From Calonectria ilicicola (lineage: Eukaryota; Ascomycota; Sordariomycetes; Hypocreales; Nectriaceae), in NCBI GenBank assembly GCA_020809705.1, contig CP085828.1, positions 3,844,001 to 3,908,000 on the forward strand: DNA of 64,000 nt, read 5' to 3'. Numbering within the stretch: the first letter of the stretch is position 1; each line of letters opens with the position of its first letter. This document shows positions 32,211-42,146 of the stretch, piece by piece. Both the position numbers and the translations under genes were made by a program. The notes under the pieces were generated by a model. The model had not been told where the DNA came from, made no database searches, and saw only the letters and a program-made list of their open reading frames with translations.

Positions 32211-34378
32211 ATGACTCTAGGTAGGGCAATTGATAGTCCATGCTAGATGTGATCAACTTTGACTGAAACGACGGAAACAGGGAAGAGCTTTGTTAGTGGG
32301 GTTGCTAACCCGGTGGAGCGGACTCTGCGAAGCTGTATACTCCACGACCCGTCACTGAGTCTTATTGCCTCCGAGAAGAGTGAGCAACTTTCGACACCTT
32401 CAACTCGCAAGCGAACACTGGGCTGACTTTTCGGGCGTCACAAAATAAAGTCCTCTACCGCCGAAGCACAGCAGAAAATGATGGCAAGGTCGTGTTAGTG
32501 TCTGGGGGCGGCTCAGGCCATGAGCCCGCCCACGCGGGATACTTGGGCGAGGGCGCACTCGATGTGGTCGTCGCAGGAGAAATCTTTGCGTCGCCATCGG
32601 CGTCCCAGATTCTGACCGGTCTCAAGACCGTCAAGTCGAGCAAGGGGTGCGTTTTGAAGAATTGGCGCATGTGCCTTGTGCCTTGCGCTGTTATTGTTAC
32701 CTCTTTGTTGTGCTGACGTGAACTAGTTCGCTGCTAATTGTGAAGAACTATACCGGCGACAAGCTCAACTTTGGATTGGCTGCCGAAAAGGCCAAGGCCA
32801 ATGGACAAAACGTCAACATGGTGATTGTCGGCGACGACGTCTCCGTCGAGGGCAACTCGTTGGTCGGACAGCGAGGACTCGCTGGAGTTGTGTTTGTGCA
32901 CAAGGTTGCTGGAGCCAAGGCGGCCAAAGGGTAACACAGAACTCACTTACACGCCGCAATGTGATCGGCTACTGACGTCAATTGCTTTCCCAGAGCCAAC
33001 CTCGACGAAGTCACGACCCTAGCCAAGAAGGCAGCCTCCCAGATGGCCACCGTCGCCGCTAGTCTCGACCGATGCAGCGTCCCTGGCCGATCCCATCAGG
33101 AGTCGCTTCCCAGCGACCAGCTCGAGTACGGCATGGGCATTCACAACGAGCCCGGCGTCAAGCGCGAAGCGATCCCGAGCCTGGAGACGACGGTAGAAAA
33201 GGCGCTGGAGATGATGTTCAAGCCCAAGGATGGCATGTGGCAGCCTAAGGGAGGGCAGCGCGTGGCCCTCATGGTCAACAACCTCGGTGGATTGAGCGTG
33301 CTGGAGCTGGGCGTCATCGCCGACGAGGTTGTGCGACAGCTCTCAGCGCGCGACATCCAAATCGATCGCAGCTTGGTAGGAACATTCGTGACGTCGCTCG
33401 ACGGCCCCGGATTTTCAGCGACGCTTCTCCAACTCGATGATGAGTTGGTGGAGCTCCTCGACGCGCCCACAACAGCCCCCGCCTGGCCACGATCCATCCA
33501 TGGGTGGGCGACAGATGCGGAGTCGGTTTCGAAGCGAGAGACGCAGGTGCCCACCGAGGAGCCGAACAATCGCGAGACTGGAGTCAAGGGTATGTGAGAA
33601 AAACCGCAAGAAAATGTCGCGAGTCTGGCATGGTTTTCCTGGTGCTGACATTACGGTCGGATGACAGTTCCGACATCGCTGATCCGGGCCATTATCGATT
33701 CGGTCGCATCGACAACGGCGCAGGATGAGCCCAAGATTACGGAATACGACACACTTGCGGGCGATGGTGACTGTGGAGAGACGCTACTCAACGGAGTTAA
33801 TGGTGAGGCGCTTTGAGCTGCCCCCCGAGCCGAATAGTGATGCTTCCGTAGCCCAGCTGACCCCAATGACTTTTTTAGGCCTCGTCAAGGAATTCCAGAA
33901 GGACGGTGCTGAGACGGTCGACATCGGTCAAGTGTTTAGGCGGACGGCCATGACGGCGGAGCGCAACATGGGTGGCACGTCGGGAGCCATCTACGCCATT
34001 TTCCTCAACGCCGTGGCCAATCGCCTGACAGACCTGGCGCTCTCATCGACGCCGACATCTACAAGTGTCGCGGACCTAATCCGCAAGTCGCTACAGAGCG
34101 GGCTGGAGGAGCTGTGCCGCTACACGCCTGCACGCATCGGACACCGCACGCTAATGGACGCCCTCATCCCCTTTGTGAACACCTACGCAGCGGGCGAGTT
34201 GGAGGGTGCCATCGCGGAAGCACGCAAGGGTGCCGAAGGGACACGGCAGATGGCGGCGGCACTGGGGCGGGCGAGCTACGTTGGGCAAGACCGCTTCGAC
34301 GACGAGGGTGGCATTCCCGACCCAGGCGCGTTGGGGGTGGTGAGCATCCTGCGGGGAGTCCAGTCGGCGCTCAAGTGA
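32211..34378 (+). CDS. dak: Dihydroxyacetone kinase
   Basis: Phosphorylates dihydroxyacetone (and glyceraldehyde) with ATP to feed glycolysis, and also detoxifies DHA. Seven exons: 32211-32220, 32281-32379, 32451-32646, 32727-32930, 32994-33589, 33668-33802, 33879-34378, all frame-consistent, giving 579 residues, the normal length for one-chain ATP-type DAKs. The first coding exon is only 10 nt. The DhaK domain shows [15 protein letters not shown] near 53-67 and MGIHNEPG with His220, which aligns with the His that covalently binds DHA. The DhaL domain shows [11 protein letters not shown] near 398-408 with the Mg-ATP aspartates, [11 protein letters not shown], and the C-terminal GRASYVG plus DPGA. 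It is followed 0.7 kb downstream by a Zn2Cys6 regulator on the same strand. Confidence 0.95.
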
Positions 34379-35082
34379 GAGAAGGGATTATCACGGGGGG
34401 GGGAAACATAATTTTTTTTTTTCAATTGGATTGCATGCAACGTTAGGGGCCTCGGAGTAAGGCGAATAGAAGCAAAAGTTTGAGACAAGGGTCTGCTGAA
34501 GCAGTTTGTGATGCGATGCTGCACAGACTCCCCACCATTGTGACGTTGCCCTGCTGTATCCGGTTTGCCGACGGCATCTCCAAGCGGTTTTTTGTTGTCG
34601 CTCACTATTCTTCCGTTCCTTTGTGTCGGTGCCAGCCAGCCCTGCTGACACGGAGGGACACGGGGAGCATGGGGAGGCCCTTGGGACGCGCCCATGGGGA
34701 GGGCCATGCCGATTCCCGCGCTGCTAGCTTCAACTCTGTCTCAGCCATCCGCCTCTGCGCCGCCAGGACCTGTCAATGGAGCCAAGAAAGACGTTCATCA
34801 ATCCGCCAGTTTGATTATCTACCAGAGTGCATGCGCCAGAGAACCACGGTTCGCAGCTGAATTGGCTCTGCTCCACCGCCATGTGCTCGTGCTAGCGCCT
34901 CCAGCTCTCCGTCCACGCTGACGGCGTCTAGAGTTGCCCCTCCATACCCAGAACAGCTCCTCGCGCTCCCACTCTCTCCACATACCAAGACAGCTTCCCC
35001 AGAAAAAAAAGTCATCCCACAAGTGAGACCGCCCATGTAGGAGGCCAGAGGCCCAATACACCTTCGGCTGCACCTAACGAAT
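34379..35082. other. Intergenic between DHA kinase and regulator
   Basis: 704 bases, with poly-G and poly-T runs just after the kinase stop (34397-34422). No gene. It contains the regulator's promoter and leader. Confidence 0.5.
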
Positions 35083-37166
35083 ATGGACCGAGACCTGGCA
35101 TCCGCATCGTCGGGCCCAGCCTCGACGTCTGTCGCTGCTCCCAGAAAGCGCACCCGCACCAGGACGGGCTGCCTCAACTGTCGACGCAAGAAGCGCAAGT
35201 GCGACGAGGGCCGCCCGGCCTGCGGGACGTGCTACCGCAGGAATGAGCACTGCGAATGGGGACTCAAGATTACCTTCCGGGCTGAGAATGCCCAGGGCCT
35301 GGACGGCCGCCATCCGTCGATGCGCAAGATGGCCAGGAAGCGCCCGCCCAAGGAGTTTGAGATCCTCGACGTCACCTCAGAGGTCATTCGCGACTACAAT
35401 GCCCCGTCGCCGCTGATGGAATCGGAAGAAGACGACGTCCCTGAGCCGAGAGGATCCGTCATCAGTGAGTTGCGCCCCCCAATGCCTGCTCAATGGATGG
35501 ATGGACATTGTGCTAACATGACCTTCCAGATCGCCCTATTCGAACAACACATACACAACCAAACGGCCGCTCCGCCCGCTTCGCACGCCATCCTGAAGGC
35601 TTCTTCAGAGACCAGCGTCACCCTGGCGCCGACAATGCATCACCTGCGTCGCAGCGTCAGACGGAGAGCGCGGTGGCGAATCTGCTGTACCTCAGCCAGA
35701 GCGGGCAACCTCCTCCCCATTCGGTCGTCGAAGTAGATCCCGCCTTGCACGTGCCAATCGATATGCAAATGGATATCGTCCCCGACTATTCATACATGGA
35801 GCAAATGCAGGCCTTTACCCCAGAAGGCACCTCGGAGGATGGCATCTTCCTTCCGGGTTCTGCGTACCACGTGCTACACTCGACGCTACGTAATCACCTG
35901 ATCCAAGAAACGAGATCGAATGCGCCAACGCGGTCGACTACTCCACGATACGAGGCCGATAGTTTGAACGACACGTCACCTCTAGATGAAGATGCGGATG
36001 AGTCGATTCCAGTCCCAGACTATCAATTGACCGCCCATGGTGGCCAGTTGCCTTTGCTTTCCTCAGACGAAGAGTGTGCCTTGTGGAAAAACTACTTTGA
36101 CGAAATCGCCCCTTGGCTAGACAAGTTTGATAGAGATCGCCATTTCCAACACATCTTGCCCACGATGACAAAGAACCATGACTACCTACGTTATTCAATG
36201 CTAGCACTCTCCGCTCGCCAGCTCGAACTCAAGGAGTCGCCCCTTCCAACCGATCGCAGTTTGGCCTTGTACCAGGAAGCTATCCATCTTCTGCTCCCTG
36301 ACCTCCCTACTCGAAGCACTGCCGTAATTGCAACATGTGTCATTCTATGTGTGCTAGAGATGCTGAGCTGCTCCCCCAAGGCATGGCAGCGACATCTGGA
36401 TGGGTGTGCTAGCTTAATGGAAGCCGTAGGAATCAATGGTTTTGTGGGCGGTACCGAGCAGGCGCTGTTTTGGTGCTTTGCTAGAATGGACGTCTGCGGT
36501 GGTTTAATCTCTTCCGTCAAGACTCTTATTCCGATCTCGCATTGGGCATCCAAGCAATCTATCGAGGCCGACGTTGCATTATTCAAAGCAACAAAGGATT
36601 TTGAGCAATGGGCTAATTACGCCGTCTACTTGATCGCTCAAGTCCTTGACCTTCTTGCGCCTTTGCCTTCAGAAACGCTTCAGGCGCCGGCACGCAATGA
36701 TCCAAAATTCCGTGCTCGATGGCTAAAATTGTGGAAATATATATGTGATTGGCACCATCGCCGGCCTGCGCCACTTTTCCCTACCATGACGATACCGTCT
36801 TCAGATGCCTCTCCCTTCCCCACCATCTTATTTTCCAACCCTTCTGCCATCTCTGGTAATCAACTCCACCACACAGCGTCTATTTTGATGCTGCAAAACC
36901 AGCCGTCTGCGGTGCGCCTTGCTACAAAACCGCGGAGCATCCTCTGGCATGCAAGACAAGTCTGCGGAATCAGTATTTCGAATAATCACCACGGTGCTTG
37001 GACCAATGGAATACAGCCTTTGTGGATTGCTGGGCGGTGCATGAGCCACCCCAGCGAACACAAGGCAATCTTGGAGCTTCTCGAGAAAATTGAGAGGGAG
37101 AGCGGATGGGGAACGCGATGGCGAGCGGAGGACCTTAAGGAGTTTTGGGGTGATTTGGGAGATTGA
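35083..37166 (+). CDS. Zn2Cys6 transcription factor with fungal-specific domain
   Basis: A DNA-binding regulator. Exons 35083-35464 and 35530-37166 (65-nt phase-1 intron, GTGAGT/CAG) give 672 residues. The binuclear zinc cluster uses Cys 30, 33, 40, 47, 50 and 57 with the basic stretch RRKKRK, preceded by a basic RKRTRTRTG arm. From about residue 295 a long helical region (ALWKNYFDEIAPWLDKFDRD, then YSMLALSARQLE and the LYQEAIHLLLPDL-type pattern) matches the Fungal_trans_2 / ACR-2-like domain. An acidic linker lies between. Its place beside the transporter and DHA kinase makes it a candidate local regulator, but that is positional inference only. Confidence 0.9.
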
Positions 37167-37445
37167 TACATTGTGATACCTACGAATGGTGAAAAAAAAT
37201 CTGACGGGGCGGCGTTTTTTTTTTTTTGGATTGTGTTTCTTGACGAAGCAGTTTTGAACGAGTGACGTCAATGCTAGTTTTGGAACAAAGAATCGATCAG
37301 TTTTATCCTTTGATTGTGTATATTTGAACAATAAATGATGTAAAAGTCTCTGATTCGTTATTAAACCGATCACTTTCGAAAAGATCGACTTCGTCAAATC
37401 TCAGTCTACTTCTCCAGCCCAAACCAACCGCTTCAACTACTCGAA

Positions 37446-37979
37446 ATGGCTTATTCATCTCCAGAAACACGAAAAGCAGCACCCCCAGGCTCGCACCAGT
37501 GCATATGTCGTTGCTACTCAAGCCCACGAACGAAAGCCCACCACACCCTCACTCTCCTTGGGTCGTTTACGAAGCTCGAGGTGGGGCGCTCCGAAGCCAA
37601 CGAGGAAATGCTGGCCAAGAGCATGAACAAGGACGCAAAGACGGCGCTCCTCCTGTGGCTTGCCGCCAAAGCACTACCGTGGAAGCCTCGGGGTTTGAAG
37701 GCCAGAGTCGAGTGCAACATGTGCAGCGCCATGTGGAAGAAGGACTTGCACGAGATGTGGCAGCGGGCGGATGCGACGGCACAGAAGCGCATACTCGAGC
37801 AGCTGGAGGCGGAAACTGAAGTCGAGCTTGGGACTTTTTCTGGCTTGATTGATGCAACGTCTGCGAATCGATCGGCCAAGGGGAACATAAACAGGGAGAA
37901 TTACGTCAAGGGGGAAATGGATGGGCTTTGGAGCAAGTATTTCAAGGAGTGGGCGAATGAGCACCCGAGAACTGAGTAG
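37446..37979 (+). CDS. Small hypothetical protein
   Basis: A 177-residue intronless frame with a good start context (cgaaATGGC), 280 bases after the regulator. The middle and C-terminal parts have helical, amphipathic composition rich in Lys, Glu, Trp and Ala (WLAAKALPWKPRGLKARVEC, LHEMWQRADATAQKRILEQL), ending KYFKEWANEHPRTE. There is a pair of cysteines at NMC, but no clear zinc motif. I do not recognise a family. The length and coherent composition make a real gene somewhat more likely than chance. Confidence 0.45.
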   Translation: MAYSSPETRKAAPPGSHQCICRCYSSPRTKAHHTLTLLGSFTKLEVGRSEANEEMLAKSMNKDAKTALLLWLAAKALPWKPRGLKARVECNMCSAMWKKDLHEMWQRADATAQKRILEQLEAETEVELGTFSGLIDATSANRSAKGNINRENYVKGEMDGLWSKYFKEWANEHPRTE

Positions 37980-38154
37980 TGGGGAGTCGGAGGAAGATCG
38001 GGGGAATGTCCCAGTAAAGCTCGTTTAATTCTATCTTTACCATGAAGAGTGAACGGGCATAAAGTGAAATGCGATGTTGTAAGAAACACAACCATAGAGA
38101 CCGTCATGTCGTCAAATGTCTTCCTATGCGCACATATACATTCTGCAGGGTAGA
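37980..38154. other. Gap before the inverted-repeat structure
   Basis: No gene. From about 38090 there is weak outward similarity to the complement of 40233-40300, suggesting that the inverted repeat described next originally began further left. Confidence 0.35.
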
Positions 38155-38322
38155 CATGAAATATTAAATCTAAATAATATAAATAAAAAATAAAATAAAA
38201 TAAAATATTTTATATATTTATAAGTTTATTTATTATCGAGCTAAAGCCTTAGGGTTTCCCTAGAATTTCTCCCCCAAAAAAACCAGTAACACGTTTGGCA
38301 TCACTGAGAGGATTTGTAGTGC
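38155..38322 (+). repeat. Left arm of a diverged inverted repeat
   Basis: About 168 bases that match the reverse complement of 40081-40232. Shared landmarks in order are ACATGAAA-y-ATTAAATCTA, ATATAAATAAAAA, an AT-only core with different spacing, TTTATTTAT, CTAAA-r-CCTTAG, CATCA-y-TGAGAG and TAGTGCA. Many differences are C/T or G/A transitions, and this arm is usually the A/T version, as repeat-induced point mutation would leave. The identity is judged by eye (roughly three quarters). Weaker similarity continues on both sides. Confidence 0.7.
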
Positions 38323-38763
38323 ATATTGTTTCGAATCATGTAGTTCGTAAGGTATCGCCCAACAGGAGCGTAGTAGCCACTTAGATTCTCATAAATTACG
38401 TCAAGGTAAATCCGTTCAAGTTTTAGTGATGGTACAATTATTGACCAATGCTTACTATACCAGCGACACTAGGCTCTCTTGAACGCAAGCCGGTCATCCT
38501 TAATTTCAATTATGATAATAATTAACAAGTATATTAGAAAGAGCTTGAACTCCTCGTCGTAAGTCAAGGCTGCCACAGTGCTATCCCATACCCACTTGTC
38601 TAACTAGTAGCCGCCGCGTGCAGACTTGGGAAGAACGCTTGGCTGTAAGCCATAGTCGACATGTGAGATTCTATGGACTACTAATAGCGACTTGTGAGTT
38701 TACCGAGTCCGAGTCCGAGGAGGAGGAGGAGCAGTTTGACCTCGCGGAGGTGGTTCTACATCG

Positions 38764-39768
38764 CTAATGATTAGCAAAATATTTTAATGAAATGTTGTAA
38801 GATAAACATACCAGAGCATTGTCCCTGTGAAGCTGCATTCGTAAATATGTCAGTGATCAACCCACAGGTTCGCAGTGTGCTACTTACGGCGACCTTCTCT
38901 TGCGCGTGCTAAGGAATACAATTAGTTTCAAGTACAAGAAAAGAAATTCTAAACAGAGTGACTGACCTCGATCGTGAAGGGCCTATAAGAGATGAGTGTC
39001 TATGCATCACTACCAGGAAGCTGACCATCTGGCACGGAGAATCACAATGGCTTTTTTCTGATGGGAGGATTTGATTCTCACTTTTTTGGCCTCGGAGGCC
39101 GACTCGTTAGGGGCCAAGCTGGGGAGACATGCGCAGATTTGGATCTGTAGAATTGATTAGAAGTTAGATTAACTTCTCTCTAAGCTTGGATGTTTGGGTA
39201 ATTAATACTCACAATCGAGCCGGCCGTTGTCACTCCCTTCTACCTCGGATCCCCAGTGACCGTTCTCCCGCACCACTTTCGCGTCTCTGCACTGGCTCTG
39301 GCCTTGACCAGGTTCCCAGGCGGCACCACGTGGAGGTTGCAGAGTCCGACTTCGCCGCCCGCTGACCGATCTTCCGTACGGACAGCAACGGTCAGCCCCC
39401 GATCGCCGGGAGAAAAATGGTGTGCTATGGGTAAAACCCAGCCCGGTCCGGTGATGCATCGCTCAACTTGAAGAAGCCCGAGCTCCGCTCTCCACTACGC
39501 TATTGCGCGCCAGACAGATCTCAGCCAAGAAGGCCCGAGTTCTTCGCACTGCGGACAGCAGCCGCCAAGTCGGACAGTCCTAGATGTATGCCACTCTTTA
39601 GACTCGATATTTGTCCGACTTACCTTCTTCATAGAGGTTCTTGGGCGCTGCCACCGCATCCAACTCGTCCTCGTAGCGTCCGATAGCTTCGTTTGATAGG
39701 ACCCCTCTCCCGGCCGTCACAATCGAGCTATCATCGGCTTTCCGGTCAACACACACTTTGAATAAAGC
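38764..39768 (-). other. Intron-dense transcription unit with microexons, coding status unclear
   Basis: At least six well-formed minus-strand introns lie here: 39580-39623, 39145-39212, 38983-39081, 38909-38966, 38833-38887 and 38764-38811. All are GT-AG, and most have a CTAAC/CTAAT/CTGAC-like branch 10-25 nt before the acceptor. They leave exons of 63 nt (39082-39144), 16 nt (38967-38982), 21 nt (38888-38908) and 21 nt (38812-38832). One frame through the last four exons stays open (KPFTIE, HAQEKVA, LHRDNAL, RCRTTS, then a Ser/Asp run, SSSSSDSDS) to a stop near 38669, but it does not join in frame to the open stretch upstream. A separate 5' segment at 39624-39768 is open for about 48 codons into a GTAAGT donor. 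This could be a gene with exons I have missed, a decayed gene or a spliced non-coding RNA. Confidence 0.45.
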
Positions 39769-40080
39769 GACAATATGTCAAGGGAGGAGTCGAGTTGGTT
39801 TTTTTTGGTAAGTTTGTTTTCTGGAAATACAGGCACTTGGCACTTGTACTCAGCCAAACCAGGCATCTGCCACCTGGCGCTCAAGTGCCTGGGGCACCCG
39901 CCTTGGTCGACTTGAGCAAACCTCCCCAGTGCCTTTAAGCCTAAGGATGAAGGCATCTTGTCTCGTAGTGGGTATTCGTTTCAAGCACTGTGCCGTTTGC
40001 AAAGGAGCCAACTCTACCCGTGTCCTTTGTCATCGTAACGCGACACTTTTTAATCATAAACTAGTTGATTACCGCCTCTA

Positions 40081-40232
40081 TGCACTATACATACTCTCAA
40101 TGATGTTAAGCACTTCATTGGGTTCTTTTAGGTAGCAATCCTCCGAAAATGCTAAGGTTTTAGTTCTAATATAAATAAATTTATGTATAAAATAAATATT
40201 TTTATTTTTATTTATATCATCTAGATTTAATG
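40081..40232 (-). repeat. Right arm of the diverged inverted repeat
   Basis: The inverted counterpart of 38155-38322; the two arms enclose about 1.76 kb. It contains the complement of the same landmarks and is richer in C and G at the transition positions. No target-site duplication could be fixed because the outer borders fade gradually. Confidence 0.7.
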
Positions 40233-40660
40233 TTTCATGTCCACGTTGCCGTGAAATGTCTCTGTTGACATAGGATGTTCCATTAAGCGACTGTCTCTGT
40301 GAAATGCCGCAGAGGCTTTTAATCGTCGCTCGACTGGCTGGCAAGGAAATTATTGATAGGTTTTGCCTGTGCAAGCGACATCTTAGAGCTTCGAGCCAGA
40401 TAGAAAATCGTCATTGTGAGGAAGGGCCAGGCAGTGGATGACGGCAATTTTCCGAGATAAGGAAAGGGAGGGATGAAGGGCTTCTAGGAGCAGTGAGTGA
40501 GAATAAAGGGGGATTTTGTGAGAGTTTGCGCAAACCTCACACGGTTGATTTTGATTCAGGATTATTCACACCACATAGTCATGCGACACACATTGTTCTC
40601 ATGGTAAAGGACATCTACGCACTAACGATAGAAAAGAATGTAGACATAAAGCTTTAAGAT
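40233..40660. other. Intergenic, no supported gene
   Basis: This holds the outer, fading part of the right repeat arm (to about 40300) and the 3' flank of the 2EXR gene. No coding signal. Confidence 0.45.
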
Positions 40661-41647
40661 TTAAATGTATTCGCAAGCTAGTAGACCAATATGAGTGTGA
40701 AGTGATCTCTCATCAATGCCAGCCCTTTCCAAGTCATCAAACATGCTCTCAATCTCCCCGTCCAAAAACTCATAAAAGTATCGACCACTCTGCTTCAGAT
40801 CAACATATGCATCGCTATCATCCCATCTCCAGTCCAAATCAGTATCGCATGAAACAAATTTCCGGTCATCCATATAAAAGACCCCACTTGAACACCAATC
40901 GTTGCGATTTCGCACATTTTGAGTTCGTTTGATGCCGTAGTCAATGAACCAGATATTTTCAATTTGGATGATGTCCATTATAGCGTTTAGAAAATACTTG
41001 ATGATTGGTATGGTATGGACTGGTTTGTTGCCGAATTCCGCAATTTCTTGTCCCCAAGACGGGTCGTACTCGATGGCAATGTTTTTGATCCCGCCGAAAC
41101 GGGCGTACGTGGAACCAATAGGGATATTTCGATTAATACTTTCCAAGTCGATATTATAGATGCAAAATGGTTGGAGGACGACAAGGTCTCGGTGAGGCAA
41201 AATAGTAAAATAATGGAGTCCTAAATCTTGGCCGATAAAATAGGATGTTGCTGCAGCCGTTCCCGCACGGCTGGCTTTGTCTGGGAATCTGCGTTCCATA
41301 ATCATCCTGGATTCTTTGCAGGCTGTCCATAGGCCTCCATCAATAAGATAAGCTGAGCGGTTGTTGCAAGCCCATGAAGCCATCGTCCTTTGCCGCAGGT
41401 CGTAGTCGAATGTGGTCGCATCCGGGCCAGGGAGACTTTTTGGAGCTGATAATTGAAGTTTCGCTTCTCCACATCGGAAGGCTTGATCAAAAATCACATC
41501 CGTAGATCTATTTGCGTCCTCATCTTTTTGAATATCGTATATGGTAAAGACATGAGCCCCAGGACGCTCGGACCGAGTTGCAAGAGTCCAGATTTCTTCC
41601 CGTAGCTCCCACGGAAGTTGGAGGAATTGGTGAAGTGTTTTTGGCAT
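40661..41647 (-). CDS. 2EXR-domain protein
   Basis: The intronless frame gives 328 residues from the ATG at 41647. The N-terminus FLQLPWELREEIWTLATRSE (about residues 8-27) is the hallmark of the fungal 2EXR domain, an F-box-like module found in large lineage-expanded families of unknown function. The middle has TMASWACNNRSAYLI and ACKESRMIMERRF (the usual C-x-ESR element), then a beta-rich region. No signal peptide or membrane segment. Function is unknown; by analogy with F-box modules, protein-protein interaction is likely. Confidence 0.8.
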   Translation of the reverse strand: MPKTLHQFLQLPWELREEIWTLATRSERPGAHVFTIYDIQKDEDANRSTDVIFDQAFRCGEAKLQLSAPKSLPGPDATTFDYDLRQRTMASWACNNRSAYLIDGGLWTACKESRMIMERRFPDKASRAGTAAATSYFIGQDLGLHYFTILPHRDLVVLQPFCIYNIDLESINRNIPIGSTYARFGGIKNIAIEYDPSWGQEIAEFGNKPVHTIPIIKYFLNAIMDIIQIENIWFIDYGIKRTQNVRNRNDWCSSGVFYMDDRKFVSCDTDLDWRWDDSDAYVDLKQSGRYFYEFLDGEIESMFDDLERAGIDERSLHTHIGLLACEYI

Positions 41648-42146
41648 TTTAATGATTGTATTAGACCAAAATACGGCTCTGAACTGCCTAAGTTTGGGTA
41701 GTGACGCAGGAATAATAAGACAAGTATTATAGGCTAGATGTTATGAGCTGGAATGAGAGTTAAGAGACAAGGAAAAATGGCTCCATCCTTGAGTTTATAG
41801 AAGTTGGAACCAACCTTTCTGGCCCGTGAGGTTGTATCGGCTCCACATGGTTATCTCAAAAGGTGAAAAGGCAAATTTTTGGTTTGAACGTAGAAACCCA
41901 GAAGCGTGACTTTGCATCATGTGAACACCACCAGGCTAACAGGATGGATCAAATACCGTGTCGTAATCATAGAAACTTCACTCAAACTCCAAAATCACAC
42001 TGATGTCGTCGATTGGTTTATCCCAATACTCCCATTCCTTTAATTATTGCGTCTCGAATTTTATATGCTCATCTCTACTGCGATCTAAGGGATAGGAATA
42101 AAATTTATTTGAAGGTATGGAATGCTAATATTAGATTCTTGAAGTC
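41648..42146. other. Intergenic, no supported gene
   Basis: 499 AT-rich bases holding the 2EXR gene's promoter side and the 3' flank of the EEP gene. Nothing else seen. Confidence 0.5.

Noticed and set aside
33141..33587. 148-codon minus-strand frame inside the DHA kinase gene
   Set aside because: Antisense shadow of the longest kinase exon.
38155..40232. Reading the inverted repeats as terminal repeats of a known transposon family
   Set aside because: No transposase, no clear target duplication and fading outer borders; family assignment not possible from the sequence.
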